Of a DNA stretch of 64,000 nt, positions 16,886-26,027 are shown one piece after another. Within the stretch, counting starts at the first letter, position 1. The number at the start of each line of letters is the position of its first letter. The stretch comes from Pelagimonas sp017744045 (GTDB lineage: Bacteria > Pseudomonadota > Alphaproteobacteria > Rhodobacterales > Rhodobacteraceae). The position numbers and the translations under genes are program-made. Location of the stretch: the NCBI RefSeq assembly GCF_017744045.1, contig NZ_JAGHRD010000002.1; one strand, 5' to 3'. Under the pieces are notes generated by a model. The model saw nothing but the letters and a program-made list of their open reading frames with translations, was not told the origin of the DNA and ran no database searches.

Positions 16886-18388
16886 ATGCTTTTCTATTTG
16901 GCTCTTTTGGCGGCGGCGGGCAGCGTTGGTGTTCTTTATGCCGAAGGCACAGATGGCAACGACACCATGATCGGCACCGATGGTGAGGACATCATCTTTG
17001 GCGAAGACGGCAATGACCTGCTTCAAGGCAAGGGCGATAATGACCTGATCCGCGGCGGCCAAGGCGATGATACCATTGATGGCGGTGCCGGTGATGATCA
17101 CATTCTAGCTGATCGCGGAAATGACTTTGTCACCGACGAAGACGGCGGCAATGACACGCTGCGCGGCGGTTCGGGCAATGACACCCTTCTTGCCGGCGAT
17201 GGAGTTGACTTGGTTCAGGGCGGTCACGGTGACGACTTTATCGGTGGTGGTGCGGGTGACGACTACCTGGTTGGTCAGCTCGGCAATGACATTATTCACA
17301 CCAATGCCGGGGCTGATTTCGTCGAAGGTGGTCATGGAAACGATTCCATCATCGCCTCGCCCGGTGACACGATTTTCGGCAATGAAGGCGATGATTGGGT
17401 CGAGGACGAAAACATCGACGGTGAAACAGGCGGGTTCACTGCGTATGGCGGTAGCGGCAATGACTATATGGATGGGTCTTACGGCGAGGATACGCTCGTT
17501 GGCGGCGCAGATAATGACACGATCATGGGCCGCTTTGGCAGCGATATCCTGAATGGCGGCGGCGGCAATGACATCCTTTGGGGCGGAGCCTCGGGCAGTC
17601 ACCAAAGCGATCCGGGTGACGATACCCTTATGGGCGGTGCCGGTGAGGATTCGCTTTATGGCAGCAACGGCAATGACCTGCTGATCGGCGGCAGCGAAAA
17701 CGACTTTCTCAATGGCGAGGCCGGTGATGATGAATTGCGTGGCGGTCACGGTGATGACACGCTGATCGCAGATCGCGGTAATGACACGCTGCATGGCGGG
17801 TCTGGCAAAGACCATCTCAGCGATTATTCCCCTGATGGCACGTCGCTGTTCTTTGGTGGTGAGGGAGATGACACGCTTGATGCGATTTCGGCTGATCACA
17901 CTCTGCATGGCGGTTCTGGCGATGACCTGATCCTGAGCGATGGGTATGTCGGCGATAAACAACTCTATGGTGGCGATGGTAATGACATCCTTGTGTCTTC
18001 CGATACCCAAGGGTCTGTCCTGGACGCGGGTGCCGGAGCTGATGCGATAATTGACTTTGGCGGCAGTGAGATCACGACTGGTGCTGGGGCAGACGCCGTT
18101 TGGATCAAGGTCGGCAATGCGACCGCCTCACTCATCCAGGACTTTGATCCGTCCGAAGACCAGTTGCTGTTCGCCTACCCCGATTTCATTGATCCGGATG
18201 CCAGCACGATTGACGTGCGCGAATCTGCAAACAGCACCGATGCGCTTGAGGTCTATTTGATGGACGACTCGGGCGGTGAGGTTCTGGTTGCCGTGGTGAT
18301 GGGCCAAACCGACCCGGCGGCCTTGCCAGCAGATGACATCGCCTTTGTGCCGCTGTCTGACATGCAAATGGCGGCGCAAGTGGCCTAA
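16886..18388 (+). CDS. RTX calcium-binding repeat protein with N-terminal hydrophobic anchor
   Basis: 500 residues. Residues 1-19 (MLFYLALLAAAGSVGVLYA) are hydrophobic, then almost the whole protein is made of nonapeptide RTX repeats of the GGxGxDxUx type (DGNDTMIG, EDGNDLLQG, GGAGDDHI and so on) to about residue 390. A C-terminal region (IQDFDPSEDQLLFAYPDF) resembles the type I secretion signal region of M10/haemolysin-type proteins. Calcium folds such repeats outside the cell. No catalytic domain is seen, so an adhesive or surface-layer role is possible. It converges on the glycosyltransferase gene with 5 bases between. Confidence 0.9.
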   Translation: MLFYLALLAAAGSVGVLYAEGTDGNDTMIGTDGEDIIFGEDGNDLLQGKGDNDLIRGGQGDDTIDGGAGDDHILADRGNDFVTDEDGGNDTLRGGSGNDTLLAGDGVDLVQGGHGDDFIGGGAGDDYLVGQLGNDIIHTNAGADFVEGGHGNDSIIASPGDTIFGNEGDDWVEDENIDGETGGFTAYGGSGNDYMDGSYGEDTLVGGADNDTIMGRFGSDILNGGGGNDILWGGASGSHQSDPGDDTLMGGAGEDSLYGSNGNDLLIGGSENDFLNGEAGDDELRGGHGDDTLIADRGNDTLHGGSGKDHLSDYSPDGTSLFFGGEGDDTLDAISADHTLHGGSGDDLILSDGYVGDKQLYGGDGNDILVSSDTQGSVLDAGAGADAIIDFGGSEITTGAGADAVWIKVGNATASLIQDFDPSEDQLLFAYPDFIDPDASTIDVRESANSTDALEVYLMDDSGGEVLVAVVMGQTDPAALPADDIAFVPLSDMQMAAQVA

Positions 18389-18393
18389 CAGCC

Positions 18394-19263
18394 CTAGCCC
18401 TGCGCGCTGAAACGCTCTGGCAATTCTGTCCGATAGGGCAATTTCAGCGCGCGGGTTTTGACGAGGTTGCGATTTTCCAAACGTGCGGGTTTCACCGACA
18501 ACGTTGCATAGGCTTTGGCCTCGGCCTTGTCCCAGGGCAAAACCGGCTTGTCTTCAAAATCCGCCAAAAAACGGGTGGCATCAGTCTCGGCCTCTTGCCA
18601 CCCTGCCCCGGGCAATCCGCTTCCTTCGCCATTGGCGACTTGCATCCGCACCTGCGTTGCATCGGCCAAAGCCGCAGCATTGGCGTATTTCAGATGCGCA
18701 AGGTAGAGCCCGCGTGGCATGGTGAAAGGAAAACTGTCCAACCGGCGCGGGGCCACCCGTACGCCATGTAGTGAGAAATCCATCGCGCGGCGCGACGCGA
18801 CGGCTTTGGAATAATGCCCGCTAAAGGCCAGATGGCGCCGGGACGCAAAAACGGGTCCGTCATTCACTTCCGGCTCCCCCGCTTGCGCCACCAGCTCAAA
18901 CCCCAGAGCGGTCAAAACGGGGGAATCGGCATTGGCGGAAATCGCATCTGGTAGCGAGGCGTATAAATTCGGGTCAAAGCAAATCAGCTCATCCGCATCG
19001 GTGCGCAACACCCAATCGTAAAGCGCGGCTAAGCCGGAATGGATGCCATTCAACAGTGTCGCCCTTACCCGATCAAAATTGTCCAAGCTGTCGCGCGGGA
19101 TGGTGATGATGCTGGCCTTGGGGCATATCTTGGCGATCTTTGGATCAGCCCCATGCGCCACGACAAACAGGTTCTCAAACCCGATCTGAGCGCCATGATG
19201 CGCGTACCAGCGCGACAGCGCCCAGTAATCGCGATAAACCATTGTCAAAGCGGCAATTTTCAT
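18394..19263 (-). CDS. Family 2-like glycosyltransferase (Glyco_tranf_2_4)
   Basis: 289 residues from the ATG at 19263 (AAGGAG site 10 bases upstream); the in-frame GTG at 19272 lies only one base after that site. The N-terminus KIAALTMVYRDYWALSRWYAHHGAQIG and the DxD-type motif DWVLRTDADELICFDP (about 86-101) are typical of this group of small glycosyltransferases. It would transfer a sugar to a surface polysaccharide or protein. It lies next to the RTX gene but on the other strand, and nothing shows that the RTX protein is its target. Confidence 0.85.
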   Translation of the reverse strand: MKIAALTMVYRDYWALSRWYAHHGAQIGFENLFVVAHGADPKIAKICPKASIITIPRDSLDNFDRVRATLLNGIHSGLAALYDWVLRTDADELICFDPNLYASLPDAISANADSPVLTALGFELVAQAGEPEVNDGPVFASRRHLAFSGHYSKAVASRRAMDFSLHGVRVAPRRLDSFPFTMPRGLYLAHLKYANAAALADATQVRMQVANGEGSGLPGAGWQEAETDATRFLADFEDKPVLPWDKAEAKAYATLSVKPARLENRNLVKTRALKLPYRTELPERFSAQG

Positions 19264-19307
19264 AGCACCCACACTCCTTGCCGCAACCTATCCCAGACAA
19301 GGGCGCG

Positions 19308-19333
19308 AAAAAAGGGCCCCATACGGGGCCCTT
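19308..19333 (-). terminator. Rho-independent terminator of nrdJ
   Basis: On the minus strand AAGGGCCCC-GTAT-GGGGCCCTT forms a 9-bp perfect stem (19312-19333) followed by a T-run (the A-run at 19308-19313 on the plus strand). It lies about 130 bases after the nrdJ stop. Confidence 0.88.
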
Positions 19334-19464
19334 GCCAGTTTCGCTGATAAGGCTCCTATGATTCACCGCCCTTGAGTTTTTGCCTGCGGCCCTATCCGCG
19401 TTCAGGGCCAGCGCACCGGCCCCGGAAACGATTGGGGGCAGGCCTTGGCCCACCCCCTGTCTCT

Positions 19465-22400
19465 TTAGCTACACCCGGATGTTGATCCGCAGGTGTTGCA
19501 CTTCATGCAGGTACCGTTGCGCACCAATGTGTAGTTGCCGCAATCTCCGCAGGCCTCGCCCTCATAGCCTTGCATCTTGGCGCGGCTGGCGGCTGACATG
19601 GTGGGCATTGCCGCTGTTTCCATGACGGATGTTTCGGCGGCTGGTGACACAGAGGTCTCTGGCACCAACGTGTTCAACGCCTGCACCGGATCGGTGCCTG
19701 TCTGACCCAGGGCCACACCGCCAGATTGCCCACCCTGCAGCACAACCAATTCCTGTGGCAGACGTTTGCGCAGGTAGCCGGTCGAGCTGATTTGTTTCAG
19801 CACTTCCAAGGACTTGCTGGCCGCAGTTTCGCTGAGCTCCTTGACGTTGGAAACGCCTTCCTCTTCGCCACGACCAAGGTCATCAAACGACGCGCCTTCG
19901 GGTTTGACATGGGCCAGATCGGTGCGGTCCAGATAGGACACCGCCAATTCACGGAAGATATAGTCAAGGATCGAGGTCGCATTCTTGATGCTGTCATTGC
20001 CCTGAACCATGCCCGCCGGTTCGAACTTGGTGAAGGTGAAGGCATCGACGAACTCTTCAAGCGGCACGCCATATTGCAGACCAACCGAAACCGCGATGGC
20101 AAAGTTGTTCATCATGGCACGGAAACCCGCCCCTTCCTTGTGCATGTCGATAAAAATCTCGCCCAGGGAGCCATCCGAATATTCGCCGGTACGCAGATAG
20201 ACCTTGTGACCGCCCACAACTGCCTTTTGCGTGTAACCCTTGCGGCGTTCCGGCATTTTGGAGCGTTCGGATTTGATGATCTCTTTGACGACGATTTTCT
20301 CGACGATTTTTTCCGCCAGTACCTGCGCCTTTTCCTGAGGTGCGCCGGTTTCCAGGACTTCGGCGGCCTCCTCGTCATCCTCGACCAGGGCCGCGGCCAA
20401 AGGCTGGGACAGCTTGGAACCATCACGGTAAAGCGCGTTGGCTTTCACACCCATTTTCCAGCTGCGCTCATAGGCGGCCTGGCAATCCTCGATGGTGGCA
20501 TCGTTGGGCATGTTGATGGTCTTGGAAATCGCGCCCGAGATAAAGGACTGCGCCGCGGCCATCATATCGATATGGGCATTCACCGACAGGAAGCGTTTGC
20601 CCTTCTTGCCGCATGGGTTGGCACAATCAAAGACCGGGTAGTCTTCGACGCGCAGATGCGGCGCGCCTTCCAGGGTCATGGTGCCGCAAACATGGTCATT
20701 GGCAGCATCAATCGCGGCCTTGTCATAACCCAGATGACGCAGCAGGTCGAAGGTTGGATCGTTCAGCTTTTCCGCCGGAATGCCCAGCACGTCCTGACAG
20801 AAATCTTCACCCAGCGTCCACTGGTTGAACACGAAACGAATGTCAAAGGCCGTGGCCAGCGCGGTTTCGATCTTTTCGATCTGGGCCGGACCAAAGCCAT
20901 GGCCGATCAGCGATGTATGGTTGATCCCCGGCGCGTTGCCCAGGGTCTGATGGCCAACCGCATAGCTGATGATCTCTTCGATCTGGCTGGAGCTGTAACC
21001 CAGCTTGTCCAGCGCCGCCGGAACAGAACGGTTGATGATCTTGAAATAACCACCCCCGGCGAGTTTCTTGAATTTGACCAGTGCAAAGTCAGGCTCGATC
21101 CCGGTTGTGTCACAATCCATCACCAGGCCAATGGTGCCGGTCGGCGCGATCACAGACACCTGCGCGTTGCGATAACCGTTCTGTTCACCCAGACGCAGCG
21201 CTTCGTCCCAACAAGACATGGCCAGCTCAACCAGCGTGCCATCGGGGCAGCCAGCATGATCCAGCGGCACTGGCTTGATCTCAAGCTTGTCATAGCCTGA
21301 AGTCGCACCATAGGCCGCATTGCGATGGTTGCGGATCACTTTCAGCATGTGATCCTTATTGCGTTTGTAGCCCGAGAATGGGCCCAGCTCACCGGCGATC
21401 TCAGCCGAGGTCGCATAAGAGACACCGGTCATGATCGCGGTCAGAACACCACCCAGCGCGCGGCCTTCGACGCTGTCATAACCAAGCCCCATATTCATCA
21501 GCAAACCGCCAATATTGGCATAGCCCAGCCCCAGCGTGCGGAAGTCATAAGACAGCTGTGCAATCTCTTTGGATGGGAACTGCGCCATGGTGACCGAGAT
21601 TTCCAGGGTCAGCGTCCAAAGGCGCGTGGCATGCATGTAGCTTTCGGCATCAAACGCGTCACCCTTAAGGAAGGTCAACAGGTTCATCGAAGCGAGGTTA
21701 CAGGCGGTATCGTCCAGGAACATATATTCCGAACAGGGGTTTGAACCGCGGATCTCGCCATCTTCGGGGCATGTGTGCCACGCGTTCACCGTGTCATGGA
21801 ACTGAATGCCCGGATCAGCACAGGCCCAGGCCGCATGGCCCACCTGTTCCCACAGCTCTTTGGCGGAAATGGTTTTGGCGACAGAACCATCCGTGCGGCG
21901 GATTAGCTCCCAAGGCTTGTCGTCTTTGACAGCCTTTAGGAAAGCATCGGTGACCCGGATCGAGTTGTTGGAATTCTGACCGGAAACGCTGGCATAGGCC
22001 TCACTATCCCAATCAGTGTCATAGGTTGGAAACTCAATGCTGGCATAGCCCTGCTTGGCATAATCCAGCACGCGCTTGATGTAGGTTTCAGGGATCATTG
22101 TCCCCTTGGCGGCACGGATCGCCCCTTTGAGCGCATCGTTCTTTTTGGGGTCATAGGCGTCGGCCTCAAGACCATCCCAGGCTTTGATCGCATCAAAAAT
22201 GCCATTCAGCATCTTTTCATGCATTTTGGAGCCCGCAACGATCGAGGCGACCTTTTGCTCTTCCTTGACCTTCCAGTTGATGAATTCTTCGATATCGGGG
22301 TGATCCGCGTCACAGATCACCATCTTGGCGGCGCGACGGGTGGTGCCGCCGGACTTGATGGCGCCAGCTGCGCGGTCGCCAATCTTGAGAAAACCCATCA

Positions 22401-23139
22401 GGCCCGAGGATTTGCCGCCACCGGACAAGGATTCCCCTTCAGCCCGCAAGCTGGAGAAGTTGGTACCGGTGCCCGACCCATATTTGAACAGGCGCGCCTC
22501 ACGCACCCAGAGATCCATGATGCCGCCCTCTTGTACCAGATCGTCAGAAACGGACTGGATAAAGCAAGCATGCGGCTGAGGGTGCTCATAGGCGCTTTTG
22601 GATTTGGTCAGCTTGCCGGTTTTATAATCGACATAGTGATGCCCCTGCCCCGGCCCGTCGATGCCATAGGCCCAATGCAGACCAGTGTTGAACCATTGAG
22701 GAGAGTTCGGGGCCGCCATCTGCGTGGCCAGCATAAAGCGCATTTCGTCAAAATAGGCGCGGGCGTCTTCTTCGGTGCTGAAATAGCCACCTTTCCAACC
22801 CCAATAGCACCAGGCACCTGCCAAACGGTCAAACACCTGCTTGGCCGAGCTTTCACCTGTTTTTTCGGTGCTGTCATTGGCTGGAACCGAGCGCCACAGG
22901 AATTCCGGCACGCCATCTTCGGGAACGCGTTTCAGCGCGACTGGTACACCAGCTTTGCGGAAATATTTCTGCGCAATCACATCGCTGGCGACCTGAGACC
23001 ACTTTGCCGGCACTTCGAGATTGTCATTGGAGAAAACAACCGTCCCGTCCGGGTTCCGAATCTCGGAACTGGTGGTGACAAATTCGATGCTTTCATACGC
23101 ATCCTGGCCTGCTTTTGTGAATTTGCGCTCGATTTTCAT
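19465..23139 (-). CDS. nrdJ: Adenosylcobalamin-dependent class II ribonucleotide reductase
   Basis: 1,224 residues from the ATG at 23139 (MKIERKFTKAGQDAYESIEF); the longer open frame has no support. Family markers are NSPQWFNTGLHWAYGI near the start, the substrate-site NPCSEYMFLDDTACNLASMNL, and PTGTIGLVMDCDTTGIEPDF. A ~100-residue charged insert precedes the C-terminal domain. The C-terminus holds a zinc-finger-like cysteine cluster (CGDCGNYTLVRNGTCMKCNTCG) that includes the redox-active thiols. It makes deoxyribonucleotides using adenosylcobalamin with or without oxygen. The cobalamin cluster is in the same window, so cell division would depend on that pathway if no other reductase exists. 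Confidence 0.96.
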   Translation of the reverse strand: MKIERKFTKAGQDAYESIEFVTTSSEIRNPDGTVVFSNDNLEVPAKWSQVASDVIAQKYFRKAGVPVALKRVPEDGVPEFLWRSVPANDSTEKTGESSAKQVFDRLAGAWCYWGWKGGYFSTEEDARAYFDEMRFMLATQMAAPNSPQWFNTGLHWAYGIDGPGQGHHYVDYKTGKLTKSKSAYEHPQPHACFIQSVSDDLVQEGGIMDLWVREARLFKYGSGTGTNFSSLRAEGESLSGGGKSSGLMGFLKIGDRAAGAIKSGGTTRRAAKMVICDADHPDIEEFINWKVKEEQKVASIVAGSKMHEKMLNGIFDAIKAWDGLEADAYDPKKNDALKGAIRAAKGTMIPETYIKRVLDYAKQGYASIEFPTYDTDWDSEAYASVSGQNSNNSIRVTDAFLKAVKDDKPWELIRRTDGSVAKTISAKELWEQVGHAAWACADPGIQFHDTVNAWHTCPEDGEIRGSNPCSEYMFLDDTACNLASMNLLTFLKGDAFDAESYMHATRLWTLTLEISVTMAQFPSKEIAQLSYDFRTLGLGYANIGGLLMNMGLGYDSVEGRALGGVLTAIMTGVSYATSAEIAGELGPFSGYKRNKDHMLKVIRNHRNAAYGATSGYDKLEIKPVPLDHAGCPDGTLVELAMSCWDEALRLGEQNGYRNAQVSVIAPTGTIGLVMDCDTTGIEPDFALVKFKKLAGGGYFKIINRSVPAALDKLGYSSSQIEEIISYAVGHQTLGNAPGINHTSLIGHGFGPAQIEKIETALATAFDIRFVFNQWTLGEDFCQDVLGIPAEKLNDPTFDLLRHLGYDKAAIDAANDHVCGTMTLEGAPHLRVEDYPVFDCANPCGKKGKRFLSVNAHIDMMAAAQSFISGAISKTINMPNDATIEDCQAAYERSWKMGVKANALYRDGSKLSQPLAAALVEDDEEAAEVLETGAPQEKAQVLAEKIVEKIVVKEIIKSERSKMPERRKGYTQKAVVGGHKVYLRTGEYSDGSLGEIFIDMHKEGAGFRAMMNNFAIAVSVGLQYGVPLEEFVDAFTFTKFEPAGMVQGNDSIKNATSILDYIFRELAVSYLDRTDLAHVKPEGASFDDLGRGEEEGVSNVKELSETAASKSLEVLKQISSTGYLRKRLPQELVVLQGGQSGGVALGQTGTDPVQALNTLVPETSVSPAAETSVMETAAMPTMSAASRAKMQGYEGEACGDCGNYTLVRNGTCMKCNTCGSTSGCS

Positions 23140-23307
23140 CTGTGCTGCCCCTGTCTCTCTTTGTGACTCTGGCTGTCCCCGTTGTGATGCCTTCTTGCGA
23201 AGCATCAGAGACAAATCTTCCCTGTCAGCGCGCGTGGCAGCGCTGATCCCGGCGTGGAACCGGTGCAGATTGCTTGTCAGAGCGTTTTGTCCCTCATGCG
23301 GCCTTGG

Positions 23308-23323
23308 CTACTATATCTAGTGG
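23308..23323. promoter_or_regulatory. NrdR-box-like site upstream of nrdJ (proximal)
   Basis: CTACTATATCTAGTGG matches 12 of 16 positions of the NrdR box consensus ACACWATATNTTGTGT as I recall it, including the central WATATNT core. It lies about 170 bases upstream of the nrdJ start. NrdR represses ribonucleotide reductase genes in many bacteria. Confidence 0.5.
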
Positions 23324-23391
23324 ACTTCCCGACCGGCCCGCACAAATTGAAGTCTTTGGCCTGCCCGGTCAACGGGTTTTTTCACAGTTTC

Positions 23392-23407
23392 TCCATATAT
23401 TTTGTGT
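23392..23407. promoter_or_regulatory. NrdR-box-like site upstream of nrdJ (distal)
   Basis: TCCATATATTTTGTGT matches 13 of 16 positions of the same NrdR consensus. It starts 84 bases from the proximal box (about eight helical turns). Known box pairs are usually about three turns apart, so the wide spacing is unusual. Confidence 0.5.
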
Positions 23408-23516
23408 TGACCAAATTTACCCCCACTAGGGGATGTGGAACTCCCCCGATTCACCCACAGAAGGTTAATTTGGGCATTGCTTGGATTATTGGGAAAAACC
23501 TAATGTTGCGGCAGAG

Positions 23517-23525
23517 TTATCCACA
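23517..23525 (+). promoter_or_regulatory. Perfect DnaA box in the nrdJ upstream region
   Basis: TTATCCACA is an exact match to the DnaA-binding consensus, in an AT-rich non-coding stretch between nrdJ and tRNA-Pro. Only one perfect box was seen, so this is more likely a regulatory site than an origin. Confidence 0.4.
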
Positions 23526-23571
23526 GGTGTTGAAGAATAGCCTGAAGGATAACCCCAAAATCTGTTAATAA

Positions 23572-23586
23572 TGGTTAAGTTAACCA
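23572..23586. promoter_or_regulatory. CtrA-like palindrome
   Basis: TGGTTAA-G-TTAACCA is a perfect 7-1-7 palindrome. With the preceding A it contains ATGGTTAA, the complement of the TTAACCAT half-site bound by the cell-cycle regulator CtrA in alphaproteobacteria. A further TTAA lies 6 bases upstream (23565-23568). It is about 430 bases from the nrdJ start. The remaining 23140-23702 sequence holds no gene. Confidence 0.35.
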
Positions 23587-23702
23587 AGATGTGGCCAAAG
23601 AGGCACGACCAAGGTCGAACTCGCCGAATCGAAACAAGCGGACACACCAGATATAGGCGCTCCGCGACGGAAACATGACAGTTTCATCTAGATTTAGTGA
23701 AG

Positions 23703-23779
<77 letters not shown>

Positions 23780-23857
23780 ACCGTGGAGGCGTATTTAGCG
23801 ACCCTTTCAGCAGATGAAAAGCCCAAAAACGCGGAAAAATTCACTTAGGCAAAAGTT

Positions 23858-24607
23858 TTATGAACAGGGCCATGCAGGGTTGGAAATTGCCGGGTGCTGA
23901 ATCTGCGTTCCGGGCAGGATTCCCAGAGCTTTCGCCATGCCGCCATTGATCTCAAGCACATATTGGATGAGCCCCTCACCCGGGAGCGGCGTCAGATCAC
24001 CAGGAACCGCATTGGCATGAATTGACTGCACAACGCCGCGTTCATCCGCATAAATGATATCGAGCGGAACCAGAGTGTTCTTCATCCAAAAGGCCACTTC
24101 GCGCGGGAACTCATAGACAAAGAGCATCCCTTTGCTGGCGGGCATGCTTTCCACATGCATCAACCCCTGAGCGCGGGAATCGCGCGTATTGGCCACATCA
24201 ACCGTAAAGCGCGCCTTGCCAAACTCGCCGCGCAACCACAGCACATCCTCGGGGCATGTCGGTTTTGGGGTTTCGCTTTGATCCGCGATTTTCTCAGCCG
24301 CGTCATCTGCTGAAACGACATCACCCTCTGCATCTGGCGTCTCGACCTGTTCGGGATCGTCCACCGTGTTCGCATCCGGCTCTGTCACCGGCTGATCCGG
24401 CACCAAAGGCAATAGCTCGGCCGGAGGCGCAATTCCTGGGGCCGGAACAATAAGAGGGGCAGTGGCTCCTTCTATCGGTGCCCCTGCCCCTTCTGATGTG
24501 TCCCCATCTGCCAAAGTGGTGCTTGGCAAACCAGTTACGAGTGAAACCGTTGCTGAGAATGCGACGGTTTTAACAATACGGTTTAACGTGTGAGGGCTGC
24601 TTCCCAT
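23858..24607 (-). CDS. DUF192 family exported protein with long acidic/proline linker
   Basis: 249 residues from the ATG at 24607, which overlaps the end of the cold-shock gene by 25 bases and has a GGAAG site. A signal sequence (about 10-33, VAFSATVSLVTG) is followed by a ~90-residue low-complexity linker rich in Pro, Ala, Glu and Asp. The C-terminal ~115 residues are a DUF192 domain: RAQGLMHVESMPASKGMLFVY, FWMKNTLVPLDIIYAD, and VLEINGGMAKALGI. DUF192 proteins are small beta barrels of unknown function. The linker is longer than in most relatives, which are about 150-170 residues. Confidence 0.85.
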   Translation of the reverse strand: MGSSPHTLNRIVKTVAFSATVSLVTGLPSTTLADGDTSEGAGAPIEGATAPLIVPAPGIAPPAELLPLVPDQPVTEPDANTVDDPEQVETPDAEGDVVSADDAAEKIADQSETPKPTCPEDVLWLRGEFGKARFTVDVANTRDSRAQGLMHVESMPASKGMLFVYEFPREVAFWMKNTLVPLDIIYADERGVVQSIHANAVPGDLTPLPGEGLIQYVLEINGGMAKALGILPGTQIQHPAISNPAWPCS

Positions 24608-25116
24608 GCGTTCACTTCCATCGCCATGCGTCCACGCTTGCCGTCGACCACACGGATTGCCAAGGCTTCGCCCGGCTGCAAATCCGCAAGTCCCGACCGG
24701 CGCAGAACTTCGATATGAATGAACACATCTTCGGGTTTTCCAAAGACATTTGCAAACCCAAAGCCTTTGGCCTTGTCGAACCATTTGACGCGTGCCGGCT
24801 CGAGTGAAGCCTGCGCCATGGTATCTGGGTCCAAATGCTCAAAATCCGCCAAAGGTGCACTGTCTGTGACCTCTGGTGGTTCGATCCGCAACACTTCTGT
24901 TGCTTGCACACCGCGATCGGTCTCTTGAACCTCGATCTCGATCTGCGCTCCGTCGGCTACTGAGCTCTGCCCGAAATTGCGCAAGACATTTGCGTGTAGC
25001 AAAATATCTGGCCCGCCTTCGTCGGCAACCACAAAACCGAACCCTTTTACAGGATCAAACCACTTAACCTTGCCTAACAGCCGCGTCACTTCTTTGTCGT
25101 TCTGTTTCAAACTCAC
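24583..25116 (-). CDS. Cold-shock protein with two cold-shock domains
   Basis: 177 residues with two tandem cold-shock domains joined by an acidic linker. Domain 1 (about 12-80) has GKVKWFDPVKGFGFVVADEG with the RNP1 core KGFGFV; domain 2 (about 107-174) has VKWFDKAKGFGFANVFG and DVFIHIEVLRR. In the second domain the RNP1 core is KGFGFA. Such double-domain proteins bind single-stranded nucleic acid and are common in alphaproteobacteria. The stop overlaps the downstream DUF192 start, so the two are co-translated. Confidence 0.93.
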   Translation of the reverse strand: MSLKQNDKEVTRLLGKVKWFDPVKGFGFVVADEGGPDILLHANVLRNFGQSSVADGAQIEIEVQETDRGVQATEVLRIEPPEVTDSAPLADFEHLDPDTMAQASLEPARVKWFDKAKGFGFANVFGKPEDVFIHIEVLRRSGLADLQPGEALAIRVVDGKRGRMAMEVNAWEAALTR

Positions 25117-25271
25117 CTTCCAGTGATGTACTGACGTATCCCCGCCGTCTGTCTTGATACATATGACAGTCGGATTTCAAGGCCTACAAAATGGCCTATT
25201 TTGTGTCAGGGCGACAGGCAAAGTTGAACAAATGGTCCAAAACTATCCGTTTGGGCATGATTCAATCCCTG

Positions 25272-25877
25272 CTAGGGATGCAGTCTGTTAACCTTCCATT
25301 TACCTTTACAATCTGCCCGTGTCCACCGAAAGCGGTCATGCAATCTAAAGGCTCCATCTGCCCAGAACTCGATTTCCAGCGGGCGAATCCTGTAGCCGCC
25401 CCAAAATTCCGGACGCGGGGGATTCGGCCCCTTGGTTGCGGTGACTTTGGCAACTTCTGCCATCAGGGCAGAGCGTGAACTCAGAGGCTGCGATTGATGC
25501 GAGGCCCAGGCCCCCAGCCGACTTTTGAGCGAACGTGAGGCATAATACTCATCCGCCTGCGGCCCCTCTTCGCGTTCGACCAGGCCCCGCACCCGGATCT
25601 GGCGGCGCAGAGATTTCCAATGCATGACAAAGCTTGCCTTGCCCTGCGCATCCAGCTCTTGCGCTTTGACCGACCCGTAATTGGTATAAAAGACAAAGGC
25701 GTCCGCCTCGATATCCTTAAGCAAGACCATGCGCACATTGGGCATGCCGTCTGCATCCACCGTCGACAAAGCTATGGCATTCGGGTCGTTGATTTCTGAT
25801 TTCACCGCCTCGTCAAGCCATGCCTGCGACAAGGCAAACGGGTCATCCCCCGCGAAAATACCGGATCTCTCGCTCAT
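25272..25877 (-). CDS. pdxH: Pyridoxamine 5'-phosphate oxidase
   Basis: 201 residues from the ATG at 25877, five bases after a strong AGGAGG; another ATG sits right before it. The FMN-binding split-barrel signature is VRMVLLKDIEADAFVFYTNY, followed by KSLRRQIRVRG. The C-terminal RIRPLEIEFWADGAFRLHDRFRW is the PdxH dimerisation/substrate region. It oxidises pyridoxamine or pyridoxine phosphate to pyridoxal phosphate, the cofactor of several enzymes coded here. It is divergent from fabI with 150 bases between, a shared promoter region. Confidence 0.95.
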   Translation of the reverse strand: MSERSGIFAGDDPFALSQAWLDEAVKSEINDPNAIALSTVDADGMPNVRMVLLKDIEADAFVFYTNYGSVKAQELDAQGKASFVMHWKSLRRQIRVRGLVEREEGPQADEYYASRSLKSRLGAWASHQSQPLSSRSALMAEVAKVTATKGPNPPRPEFWGGYRIRPLEIEFWADGAFRLHDRFRWTRADCKGKWKVNRLHP

Positions 25878-26027
25878 CATAGCCTCCTGCGCATATGACA
25901 TTGTGCTTTGCCCAAGGTGTTTCTCAGCTTTCATGTTTGTGCAAGCCTTTAAAGCTGCGCCCTTGATGCCAAAGAAGTGATCACATAAAGACCTTGCAGG
26001 AATACGGACAGGGTTGGAGTGCCAAAG

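Noticed and set aside
16960..18000. Short repeated DNA units in the RTX gene as a possible CRISPR or satellite array
   Set aside because: The repeats are degenerate at the DNA level, have a 27-base coding period and encode the RTX nonapeptide. No spacers or cas genes are present.
19726..21300. 524-residue open frame on the plus strand inside nrdJ
   Set aside because: It lies wholly within the conserved coding sequence of nrdJ on the other strand and has no family features.
23380..23590. Possible replication origin (AT-rich DNA with DnaA box and CtrA-like site)
   Set aside because: Only one perfect DnaA box was seen and no usual origin neighbours (hemE, parAB, dnaA, gid genes) are present. 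Regulation of nrdJ is the simpler reading.
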